DNA of 49,556 bases. Origin: Dehalococcoidia bacterium UBA5760 (lineage in GTDB: Bacteria; Chloroflexota; Dehalococcoidia; Dehalococcoidales; UBA5760). The position numbers were made by a program, and so were the translations under genes. Positions 42,106-49,556 of the stretch are shown piece after piece. The notes under the pieces were generated by a model, which did no database searches, was not told the DNA's origin, and worked only from the letters and a program-made list of their open reading frames with translations. Numbering within the stretch: position 1 is the first letter of the stretch; the number at the start of each line of letters is the position of its first letter. The stretch spans positions 1 to 49,556 of the forward strand of contig DIFA01000004.1 of NCBI GenBank assembly GCA_002418895.1. Reading direction: 5' to 3'.

Positions 42106-43449
42106 TTAGCGGTGGTATCTCTTCAGTATCTCGCGGGCGGCTATCACTCCTGAGGCCGATGCCTGGATTAGACCGCGGCTGACCCCGGCACCATCGCCGG
42201 CGGCAAAAAGGTTGCTTACCTCGGTCTCAAGGCCGGAGCTTAAGTGGGGTCGGAAGGAGTAGAATTTGACTTCTACTCCGTAGAGCAGGGTACTTTTGTC
42301 AGTTACTCCCGGCGCCAGTTTGTCCATCGCTTCGAGCATCTCGATGATTCCGGTAAGGTGGCGGTAGGGAAGAACAAAGCTGAGGTCACCCGGAGTAGCC
42401 TCCTTCAGGGTTGGTTGTACGATACCCCGCTCGATACGGGCGGTTGTGGAGCGGTGACCTCCCATCAGGTCGCCCAGCCGCTGCACCAGTACTCCGCCGC
42501 TGAGAATATTGGCCAGTCCGGCCAGATACTTGCCGTAGGCAATCGGTTCCCGGAACGGCTCGGTGAAGTCTGTGCTGACCAGCAGAGCGAAGTTGGTGTT
42601 GCTGCTGTTAGGATTGGCGTAGCTGTGGCCGTTGACTGTAGTTACGGGGTTGGTACCGCCGGTGGTCTCCATGGTGACCTCGCCGGCCGGGCACATGCAG
42701 AAGGTTCGTATACGGTCGTCAAAGCTTGTCGAGAAAAACTCCAGTTTTGCCTCGTATAGTACGCTGGTCAGTTCTTCCATTACGGCTACCGGTAACTCTA
42801 CCCTGACCCCGACATCAACCGGGTTGTTATGTACCGTTAGATTAAGCAGTTTTGCCTGTTTTAGTAGCCAGTCAGATCCTTCCCGGCCGGGAGCCAGAAT
42901 CAGATAGTCGCAGTCAACTCTCTCTCCGCCGGTGGTTTCAATCCCTTTGATTTTACCGCTATCTACGATGATTGAGGCTGCCGCTGTTTCGAGTTTAAAC
43001 TCCAGTCGTGACATCAGGTAGTCACGCATCTCTCTGAGCACAGAGCGGCAGCGCTCGGTACCCATATGGCGGAGTGGTACCGGTATCAGGTGCAGTCCGG
43101 CCAGAGATGCCTGGCGGCCTAGCCGGGCAATATCATCACCTACGCCGTATAGCCGGTCGGGAGCACCGAACTTGAGGTATATCTCATCGACGTATTTAAT
43201 CAGGGCCTGGGTATCATCCTCACCAAGGTATTCCCTGAGGTGTCCTCCCACCTGTGATGAGAGTGTCAGCTTGCCGTCGCTGTAGGCACCGGCCCCGCCC
43301 AGACCACAGACCAGGTTACTGCGCTTGTCGATATCACTCCCCTTCTCAATGAGCAGGATGCTGGGGCGTGATGACTGCGAAAGCTCTAAAGCGGCGAAAA
43401 TCCCTGCCGGTCCGCCGCCGACAACAATAATATCGTATTTCTTGTTCAT
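42106..43449 (-). CDS. FAD-dependent oxidoreductase (COG2509-type)
   Basis: A 447-residue flavoprotein. DIIVVGGGPAGIFAALEL near residue 6 binds the ADP part of FAD; ILLIEKGSDIDKR follows. GLGGAGAYSDGKL near residue 50 is diagnostic of this uncharacterised dehydrogenase family. The C-terminal LFAAGDGAGVSRGLIQASASG closes the FAD site. It contains Cys in FCMCPAGEV, another family hallmark. The substrate is unknown. It stands alone, divergent from recG. Confidence 0.93.
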   Translation of the reverse strand: MNKKYDIIVVGGGPAGIFAALELSQSSRPSILLIEKGSDIDKRSNLVCGLGGAGAYSDGKLTLSSQVGGHLREYLGEDDTQALIKYVDEIYLKFGAPDRLYGVGDDIARLGRQASLAGLHLIPVPLRHMGTERCRSVLREMRDYLMSRLEFKLETAAASIIVDSGKIKGIETTGGERVDCDYLILAPGREGSDWLLKQAKLLNLTVHNNPVDVGVRVELPVAVMEELTSVLYEAKLEFFSTSFDDRIRTFCMCPAGEVTMETTGGTNPVTTVNGHSYANPNSSNTNFALLVSTDFTEPFREPIAYGKYLAGLANILSGGVLVQRLGDLMGGHRSTTARIERGIVQPTLKEATPGDLSFVLPYRHLTGIIEMLEAMDKLAPGVTDKSTLLYGVEVKFYSFRPHLSSGLETEVSNLFAAGDGAGVSRGLIQASASGVIAAREILKRYHR

Positions 43450-43537
43450 CTTACTTAAGCAGTGATATTTTATAACCGGTGAATTAAGCCGTCAAGAAAT
43501 GAGGCTTGTCTTCCCGGTTGGTTAAGGTGTCTGATAC

Positions 43538-43566
43538 TTGGCGCCGTTAATTAAGCACGGTATAAT
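43538..43566 (+). promoter_or_regulatory. recG promoter
   Basis: TTGGCG (43538-43543), a 17-bp spacer and a perfect TATAAT (43561-43566). Transcription would start near 43573, only 6 nt before the ATG at 43579, which argues that the TTG at 43624 is the real recG start. Confidence 0.7.
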
Positions 43567-43623
43567 GGTGATATTTGGATGGGAAGCGGGACCAGTATTT
43601 CGGAAGAGGGACGGAGGAAAAAC

Positions 43624-46080
43624 TTGTCAGTAGATGTGGGCTCGCTGCGCAAGATTCTTAGTCTTGAGCAGCAGAAGGGGTACTCGGATTCATCAGTAAT
43701 TGGTGGCCTGGATCAGTTTCTCCGCCGCTGGATGGGACAGGCAGGTGGGTCGTTTAGTGTTCCCGATCTCCTCACCCGCTCCGGCGGGCTTAATCTGGTC
43801 AATCATGGCTACTCCTCTCTAAATCAGGGCCAGCGTGCTGAGTGGGTAGAGGGTATGCTGACCTTGCTGGCTGAACTTGAGGAGCAGGAAGGGCGTAAGG
43901 AGAAACCCGCAGTGCCTCCCCTGGTAAGGCGTACCGCGGTGAGTCCGAAAAAGAAGGTGATGGCCGCTGGTAGGTCTGTGGATTTACCGGTTACCGTGGT
44001 TAAGGGTGTTAGCTCGGGACTAGCCGCCAAGTTTAAAAAGCTGGGTGTCAGTACGGTGCGTGACCTTCTTTATTTCTTCCCCCACCGACATATTGATTAC
44101 AGCCAGGGGAAACATATCTCACAGCTTATCGAAGGTGAAGAAGCAACGGTGGTTGCCAATGTCTGGCAGGCCCAGGAGGTCAGACTGGGCGGCCGGCGCA
44201 GTACGGAGGCCGTTGTCGGTGATGAGACGGGTAATGTCCGAGTGGTATGGTTCAACAACCCATACCTGGCTAAGAAGCTGGCGACCAACACCCGGATAGT
44301 TATCAGCGGGCGGGTGGGATTGTTTAACGGCAGGCATGTCTTTGAATCGCCGGAGTGGGAGCAGGTCGGAGATGAAGACCTGGTTCACACCGGGCGTCTG
44401 GTTCCGATCTATCCTCTGACCTCGGGTTTACACCCCCGTCAGGTGAGAAAGCTGATGAAAGAGGTCGTTGACCGGTGGGGATTGCTGCTTGAAGAATTCT
44501 TACCTCAAGGGGTGCGGAAGCGGCATAAGCTTCTCGATTTGGTCCGGGCGATAGGTCAGGCGCACTACCCTGATGATGAAGCGCTTAAGGACCGGGCTCG
44601 GCTTCGCCTTGCTTTCGACGAGCTTTTTCTTCTCCAGTTGGGTGTGTTGAGTAAGAAGCGTAATTGGCAGGAGGGCCAGCCGGGTAATCCTTTCAATATC
44701 GACGTGGCAGTGTTGGATGCCTTTCTCCAGTCTCTCCCCTTCGAACTAACCCCGGCTCAGCAGAGAGTGCTTCAGGAGATAATGGCTGATCTGGAGCGGG
44801 CACGGCCGATGTCCCGTTTATTGCAGGGTGAAGTGGGCAGTGGCAAGACAGTAGTGGCGACCGCCTCCTTACTGATGGCGGCGGTTAACGGCTATCAGGG
44901 AGCTTTGATGGCACCCACGGAGATTCTGGCCGAGCAACACCTGACTACTATCCGGAAGCTTCTATCCGGGGTGAGCGGTGAGGAGAGACAGGAAGAATAT
45001 TTCTTCCGCTATTCCGGCCGGTTTGGTCGTCCTATCAGTGTAGCGCTTTTGATTGGTGATATTAACCTGAAGAAGAAGGAGAAGCTTAAACAGCGTATCG
45101 CGGATGGGGAAGTGGACATTATTATCGGGACTCACGCCCTGATTCAGAAGGGGGTGGTCTTCTCCCGGTTGGGACTGGTGGTGATAGACGAGCAGCATCG
45201 CTTTGGTGTTGCCCAGCGCTCGGCAATCCGGCAGAAAGGTTTTAACCCGCACGTCCTGGTGATGACGGCCACGCCCATTCCCCGTACGCTGGCCCTGACC
45301 CTGTACGGCGACCTTGACCTGTCGGTCATTGATCAGTTGCCTCCCGGGAGACAGGTGATAAAAACAAAGTGGCTTAAGCCCGAACAGCGGAATAGCGCCT
45401 ACAACTTTCTGCGCCGTCAGGTGGCCGGGGGCCGTCAGGCGTTTATTCTCTGTCCCCTGGTAGAGGAATCGGAGGCGATCCAGGCCAGGGCGGCGATTGC
45501 CGAGTATGAGCACCTCTCCCGGGACGTCTTCTCCGAGTTCAAGCTGGGTCTGCTCCACGGACGGATGACGGCAGCGGATAAGGATAAGGTGATGCGGCGT
45601 TTCCGCTCCGCCGAGCTGGATATTCTGGTCTCAACCCCGGTAATTGAGGTTGGTATAGATGTACCCAATGCTACGGTAATGATGGTGGAGAGCGCCGACC
45701 GTTTCGGCCTGTCGCAGCTGCACCAGTTCCGTGGTCGGGTGGGGCGGGGGCAGGAGCAGAGCTATTGTATGCTGCTGGCACATGACCCTTCTGAGGTAAG
45801 CAGGGAGAGGCTTGGTGTCATAGAGAGGGTCCAGGACGGTTTTGCCCTGGCTGAAGAAGACCTCAAGCTCAGGGGGCCCGGTGAGTTTTTCGGTACCAGG
45901 CAGAGCGGGCTGCCCGATCTGAAAATGGCTAAGCTCTCCGATGTCGCTCTGCTCGAAATGGCCCGCAGTGAGGCGATCAGGATCTTTGAGATAGACCCCG
46001 GTTTTGAAAAGCCCGAGCATCATCTGCTGGTCAAGGAGCTGGCCCGGGTCTGGCCTGCCGAGGGTGGTGAGTGGAGCTAG
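43624..46080 (+). CDS. recG: ATP-dependent DNA helicase RecG
   Basis: An 818-residue protein (833 if the upstream ATG 43579 were used). I choose TTG 43624 because GGAGG lies 7 nt upstream. An N-terminal extension of about 120 residues precedes the wedge/OB domain. Walker A is GEVGSGKT near residue 402, the DEQH box near 522, and motifs TATPIPRT and QFRGRVGRG follow. RecG remodels stalled replication forks and Holliday junctions. It is followed by argS after 140 bp. Confidence 0.96.
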   Translation: MSVDVGSLRKILSLEQQKGYSDSSVIGGLDQFLRRWMGQAGGSFSVPDLLTRSGGLNLVNHGYSSLNQGQRAEWVEGMLTLLAELEEQEGRKEKPAVPPLVRRTAVSPKKKVMAAGRSVDLPVTVVKGVSSGLAAKFKKLGVSTVRDLLYFFPHRHIDYSQGKHISQLIEGEEATVVANVWQAQEVRLGGRRSTEAVVGDETGNVRVVWFNNPYLAKKLATNTRIVISGRVGLFNGRHVFESPEWEQVGDEDLVHTGRLVPIYPLTSGLHPRQVRKLMKEVVDRWGLLLEEFLPQGVRKRHKLLDLVRAIGQAHYPDDEALKDRARLRLAFDELFLLQLGVLSKKRNWQEGQPGNPFNIDVAVLDAFLQSLPFELTPAQQRVLQEIMADLERARPMSRLLQGEVGSGKTVVATASLLMAAVNGYQGALMAPTEILAEQHLTTIRKLLSGVSGEERQEEYFFRYSGRFGRPISVALLIGDINLKKKEKLKQRIADGEVDIIIGTHALIQKGVVFSRLGLVVIDEQHRFGVAQRSAIRQKGFNPHVLVMTATPIPRTLALTLYGDLDLSVIDQLPPGRQVIKTKWLKPEQRNSAYNFLRRQVAGGRQAFILCPLVEESEAIQARAAIAEYEHLSRDVFSEFKLGLLHGRMTAADKDKVMRRFRSAELDILVSTPVIEVGIDVPNATVMMVESADRFGLSQLHQFRGRVGRGQEQSYCMLLAHDPSEVSRERLGVIERVQDGFALAEEDLKLRGPGEFFGTRQSGLPDLKMAKLSDVALLEMARSEAIRIFEIDPGFEKPEHHLLVKELARVWPAEGGEWS

Positions 46081-46141
46081 GTCCTTGTTGATTAGTATCA
46101 TGCCTGCCGATGGTGCGGGCTATTCTCCCCAGTTAGCCCTG

Positions 46142-46150
46142 TGTTATAAT
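46142..46150 (+). promoter_or_regulatory. Extended -10 promoter of argS
   Basis: TGTTATAAT: a perfect TATAAT (46145-46150) with the extended TG element and no good -35. Transcription would begin near 46157. Confidence 0.5.
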
Positions 46151-46220
46151 TCGAACGTACAGTTAGCCTGAAATAACCTAAAAAAGGGCGCTCGGGTAGG
46201 GAGGCTGAAGCTAAACTTCC

Positions 46221-47891
46221 ATGACTTTCATGATTAAAGATAAGCTGGTTGAGCTGCTGACACAGGCGGTGACCGAAGCCCTGGAACAGGGCAAGCTGTC
46301 GCTGGTGAGCTTGCCTCCGGTAACGGTAGAACATCCCCAGAATGAGGAGCATGGCGATTATGCCTCGAGCCTGCCCCTAAAATTGGCCCGGGCAGCCTCG
46401 GTCAAGCCGCTGGCGATAGCCGAGGATATCGCCGCTTCTATCGTTCCCGGTCCGGAGATCGGTACTGTTCGAGTGATGCCGCCCGGTTTTATCAATTTTA
46501 CCCTTAAGGCAGATTGGTTGACCGCGCAGGTAGACTCAATCCTTGAAGCCGGTGATACTTATGGCAACGTTGGCCTGGGAGAGGCCAGGCGGGTACAGAT
46601 AGAGTTCGTCAGCGTCAACCCCACCGGGCCGCTTCATGTCGGGCATGGCCGTGGCGCTATTCTGGGCAGTGTCTTAGCCAGCGTACTTACTGCCGCCGGC
46701 TATAGCGTGGAGAAGGAATATTATATTAATGACGCCGGCGCCCAGACAAGGGCCTTTGCCCGTTCACTCTATGCCCGTTATCAGCAGCAATTGGGCGTTA
46801 GCGTCGAAGTGCCTGCCGACGGCTATGTGGGAAACTATATGATTGACCTGGCTAAGGAGATTGTTGCTGGGGAGGGGGATAGGTTTCTTGTTCTCCCCGA
46901 ACCGGAGGCGGTTTCGGGTTTAGGACAGCTTGGGCTGGACAGGATGATAAGGCAGATCAGGGCCGATCTTGAGGTATTGGGGGTGACTTTCGATATCTGG
47001 TTCAGCGAGCAGAGCCTCTATGACGGGGGGCAGTACGAGAAGGTTAGGTCAATCCTCGAGGAGGGTGGCTATATCGCTGAAAAGGAAGGAGCTACCTGGT
47101 TTATCTCTACCGCACTGGGTGAGGACAAGGACAATGTCATCGTGCGTGGTGACGGTTCACCAACCTATTTTGCTGCCGATATCGCCTACCACTATAACAA
47201 GTTTATTGAGCGCCGTTTTGACAGGGTGATCGATATCTGGGGGGCTGACCACCAGGGGCATGTCTCGCGAATGAAGGCTGTTCTCGGTGCCTTGGGGGTT
47301 GATCCGGAACGGCTGGGGGTGATAATCACACAACTGGTCACTCTACGCCGCGGGGATGAACTGGTGCGGGTTTCCAAACGTAGCGGCGATATCATTACCC
47401 TGCGTGAGGTGATCGATGAGGTGGGGACTGATGCCTGCCGTTTTTTCTTCTTGTCCCGCTCGGCGAATAGCCAGATGGACTTTGATCTGGAGTTAGCCAA
47501 GAAGCAGTCGGCGGATAATCCTGTCTACTATGTGCAGTATGCTCATGCTCGCATCGCCAGCATACTTCGCCTGGCCCGGGAGAGCGGGATCGATTTTCGC
47601 GACGGCGATGTTTCACTGCTTACCACCGAGCCCGAGTTGACCCTGATAAGGAAGATGCTGCTTCTACCGGAGGTGGTCGAGGTGGTCGTGAGTACCCTGG
47701 AGCCCCATCACCTTGCCTATTATGCACAGGAACTGGCTACCGTATTCCACGGTTTTTATACGCAGTGTCGTGTTGTTTCCCGGCATGAGGAGTCGCTGAG
47801 TAAAGCCCGTCTCAAACTGGTAGCGGCAGCCCAACTGGTTCTGGCGAGAGCTCTTCACCTTATGGGTATGACGGCGCCGGAGACGATGTGA
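46221..47891 (+). CDS. argS: Arginyl-tRNA synthetase
   Basis: A 556-residue class I synthetase. The HIGH-type motif is PTGPLHVGHGRGA near residue 135, with an N-terminal Add-1 domain (1-110) for the tRNA D-loop. KMSKS is replaced by VRVSKRSG, as is usual for ArgRS. The DALR-type anticodon domain is C-terminal (YYVQYAHARIASILR onward). A GGGAGG lies 16 nt before the ATG, a rather long distance; a second ATG (46230) is possible. Confidence 0.97.
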   Translation: MTFMIKDKLVELLTQAVTEALEQGKLSLVSLPPVTVEHPQNEEHGDYASSLPLKLARAASVKPLAIAEDIAASIVPGPEIGTVRVMPPGFINFTLKADWLTAQVDSILEAGDTYGNVGLGEARRVQIEFVSVNPTGPLHVGHGRGAILGSVLASVLTAAGYSVEKEYYINDAGAQTRAFARSLYARYQQQLGVSVEVPADGYVGNYMIDLAKEIVAGEGDRFLVLPEPEAVSGLGQLGLDRMIRQIRADLEVLGVTFDIWFSEQSLYDGGQYEKVRSILEEGGYIAEKEGATWFISTALGEDKDNVIVRGDGSPTYFAADIAYHYNKFIERRFDRVIDIWGADHQGHVSRMKAVLGALGVDPERLGVIITQLVTLRRGDELVRVSKRSGDIITLREVIDEVGTDACRFFFLSRSANSQMDFDLELAKKQSADNPVYYVQYAHARIASILRLARESGIDFRDGDVSLLTTEPELTLIRKMLLLPEVVEVVVSTLEPHHLAYYAQELATVFHGFYTQCRVVSRHEESLSKARLKLVAAAQLVLARALHLMGMTAPETM

Positions 47892-48003
47892 TTGGATGAC
47901 CGCTGTCGGATTCAGGAGTCGGTCTTAATCAGGGGTTACCCTGCCGTTTAATGGATAACCCAATCAAGGTAAGTTGAATACGATTTAAGGGGGAACCAGC
48001 GGT

Positions 48004-48978
48004 ATGAAGAAGCGTGTTTTTTCCGGGGCCCGTCCGACCGGAAGGCAGCACCTGGGCAATTACCTGGGTGCGATACAGAATTACGTTAACCTTCAGGAAG
48101 AATATGATTGTGTCTATTGTATCGTTGATATCCATGCCTTGACTACGCTGGAGGACACCAGCTCCCTGCAGTGGAATATCCGTGAGATGATGCTGGACTG
48201 GCTGGCGGCCGGTCTCGATCCCAGGAAGAGCATCCTTTTTGCCCAGTCTCATGTACCTGAGGTTACCGAGCTGCATACCCTGCTCAGCATGGTTACTCCC
48301 CTGAGCTGGCTGCTCAGGGTGCCTACCTTTAAGGAGAAGGTCAAACTGCAGCCGCAGAATGTAAACTACGGCCTGGTCGGCTACCCCGTCTTGATGACGT
48401 CCGATATTGTGCTCTATAAGGCTGAAGCTGTCCCCGTAGGCGAGGACCAGCTGCCCCACCTGGAGCTGGCCAGGGAGATTGTCCGTCGCTTCAATAATCT
48501 CTTTGGCGATACCTTCCCTGAGCCTGAAGCTAAACTTACCACTTTTCCCATGGTACTCGGGCTGGATGGTAAAGATAAGATGAGTAAACAGATCGGCAAC
48601 GATATTGAACTGGCTCTCTCTGAGGAGGAGACGGCAGCCCGGGTAATGGAAGCGGTGACCGATCCGGCACGACGCTATCGCAGTGATCCGGGACACCCCG
48701 AAATATGTAATATTTTCCGGCTTCACGGGTATTTCAACCCGTTCCAGCAGGATGACCTGGCCGTGCAGTGTCGCTCTGCCGGAATTGGCTGTGTTGACTG
48801 CAAGAAGAACCTGGCGGGGGAGATTAATGATACCCTCAGGTCATTCCGGGAAAAGCGGGCGGAGCTGGCTGGTAAACCTAAGTATATCAATGAAGTGCTT
48901 GCTGACGGTGCCGCCCGGGCTCGGGTTATTGCCCGGGAGACTCTCAGGGAAGTAAAGGGGAATATGGGGCTTCTTTAA
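48004..48978 (+). CDS. trpS: Tryptophanyl-tRNA synthetase
   Basis: A 324-residue class I synthetase. FSGARPTGRQHLGNYLGA at the N terminus holds the HIGH equivalent (HLGN), and KDKMSKQ near residue 190 is the KMSKS loop. EDQLPHLELARE and GYPVLMTSDI are typical TrpRS segments. AAGGGGG precedes the ATG. It lies 112 bp after argS with a small GGGTTA/TAACCC hairpin between. Confidence 0.97.
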   Translation: MKKRVFSGARPTGRQHLGNYLGAIQNYVNLQEEYDCVYCIVDIHALTTLEDTSSLQWNIREMMLDWLAAGLDPRKSILFAQSHVPEVTELHTLLSMVTPLSWLLRVPTFKEKVKLQPQNVNYGLVGYPVLMTSDIVLYKAEAVPVGEDQLPHLELAREIVRRFNNLFGDTFPEPEAKLTTFPMVLGLDGKDKMSKQIGNDIELALSEEETAARVMEAVTDPARRYRSDPGHPEICNIFRLHGYFNPFQQDDLAVQCRSAGIGCVDCKKNLAGEINDTLRSFREKRAELAGKPKYINEVLADGAARARVIARETLREVKGNMGLL

Positions 48979-49205
48979 CTCCCGACCAGCTCGGTTATCG
49001 ACCACTGTTGATCGGTCTTGTTGTAGTAGAGCCTGAACCGCTTGTCGTCCGTAGTCTTGATCTGGAAGAGTCTTATCCCCGGTTCCTGCCAGGCCTTTTC
49101 TATCTTATCAATATCATAGGTTACCCCCTGCCACTCGAAAGACTTGGGCCTTTCCGCGTAGGTATGGCCGGAGTAGCAGGTGACCTTAACCGTACTATTC
49201 TTCAC
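48975..49205 (-). CDS. Small protein of unknown function (76 residues, DUF6504-like)
   Basis: A beta-rich cytoplasmic protein: VKVTCYSGHTYAERPKSFEW, then IKTTDDKRFRLYYNK. It resembles small proteins of the DUF6504 type, which typically have 'YAERPxxF' and 'YDxxxxxWxL'. It overlaps the end of trpS by 4 bp on the opposite strand and follows gatA on its own strand after 22 bp, so it is probably cotranscribed with gatA. Confidence 0.78.
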   Translation of the reverse strand: MKNSTVKVTCYSGHTYAERPKSFEWQGVTYDIDKIEKAWQEPGIRLFQIKTTDDKRFRLYYNKTDQQWSITELVGS

Positions 49206-49227
49206 CTATTGTCTCCTTGGTTTACCA

Positions 49228-49556
49228 TTAAATATTCGGCTTTTGTTTGTGCCAGTCAGTTGCCTGTTCAAAGGCATAGGCAATCTTGAGGATGGTCTCC
49301 TCACTGAAGGGCTTGCCGATTATCTGCATGCCGATTGGCAGCCCCCCGGTAAATCCGGCCGGAATGGAGATAGCCGGTAAGCCGGCGATATTTATCGGTA
49401 GTGTACAGACATCGCTTAAGTACATCTGGAGGGGGTCCTCCGCCTTGTCGCCGATTCTGAAGGGGACGGTGGGTGATGTTGGTGTTACCAGGGCATCGAA
49501 CTTTTCAAAGGCCTGGTCGAATTCCCGGCGTATCAGGGTGCGCACCTTCTGCGCCT
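49228..49556 (-). CDS. gatA: Glutamyl-tRNA(Gln)/aspartyl-tRNA(Asn) amidotransferase subunit A, partial (5' end outside window)
   Basis: The C-terminal 108 residues of a GatA-type amidase. VRTLIRREFDQAFEKFDALV and PTSPTVPFRIGDK, then the conserved INIAGLPAISIPAGFTGGLP and GMQIIGKPFSEETILKIAYA are typical of GatA rather than of other amidases. The frame is open to the right edge (AQKV precedes the first Met-like codon). It transamidates Glu-tRNA(Gln) together with GatB and GatC, which are not seen here. Confidence 0.94.
   Translation of the reverse strand, partial: AQKVRTLIRREFDQAFEKFDALVTPTSPTVPFRIGDKAEDPLQMYLSDVCTLPINIAGLPAISIPAGFTGGLPIGMQIIGKPFSEETILKIAYAFEQATDWHKQKPNI

Noticed and set aside
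47929..48726. Long minus-strand open frame (265 codons) antisense to trpS.
   Set aside because: It mirrors the trpS codon structure, has no recognisable domain and no ribosome binding site.

Overview
The window looks like a chromosome segment of an uncultured anaerobic bacterium of the Chloroflexota, most like Dehalococcoidia. This is inference from gene content and style: selA-selB for selenocysteine, a B12-dependent class II ribonucleotide reductase with NrdR, a B12-binding-type radical SAM protein, a rubredoxin-fused thiamine diphosphate enzyme, a PurL carrying PurS-like domains at its N terminus, and several secreted repeat-rich proteins. There are no rRNA genes, convincing tRNAs, CRISPR arrays, phage genes or insertion sequences.

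Layout. 1-6.0 kb: the N-terminal 985 residues of a very large, cysteine-rich, exported Asp-box (BNR) protein (minus strand, running off the left edge), an RRM RNA-binding protein, a PadR regulator with a small partner gene, and a lipoprotein. Three minus-strand genes here share a TTAAC-type tandem box upstream. 6.0-10.0 kb: a short-chain dehydrogenase, a NatAB-like ABC exporter and a divergent MerR regulator with a textbook 19-bp-spacer promoter. 10.1-15.7 kb: a minus-strand run marR - MATE exporter - DUF58 - DUF4129 membrane protein - MoxR ATPase. 15.9-20.2 kb: a HerA/FtsK-like ATPase, a DUF2780 protein, a 51-residue membrane protein and an HNH-like small zinc protein. 20.2-26.9 kb: an S1C lipoprotein protease, a DegV fatty-acid-binding protein, a HAD protein, a universal stress protein, the rubredoxin-TPP enzyme and two small conserved unknowns.

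27.0-32.2 kb is the most interesting part. selA and selB run leftward. Divergently, an Rrf2-type regulator is followed 49 bp later by a gene for an exported, membrane-anchored protein whose frame is interrupted once, at codon 34, by TGA followed directly by Cys. The true start, ribosome binding site and signal peptide all lie upstream of that TGA. This makes it a candidate exported selenoprotein next to the selenocysteine insertion genes; a nonsense mutation is the competing reading.

32.4-49.6 kb is mostly housekeeping: nrdR-nrdJ under two NrdR boxes, a DUF3467 protein, a radical SAM protein, yqeY-purL-purQ, an FAD-dependent oxidoreductase, recG, argS, trpS, a small unknown and the 3' end of gatA, which runs off the right edge.
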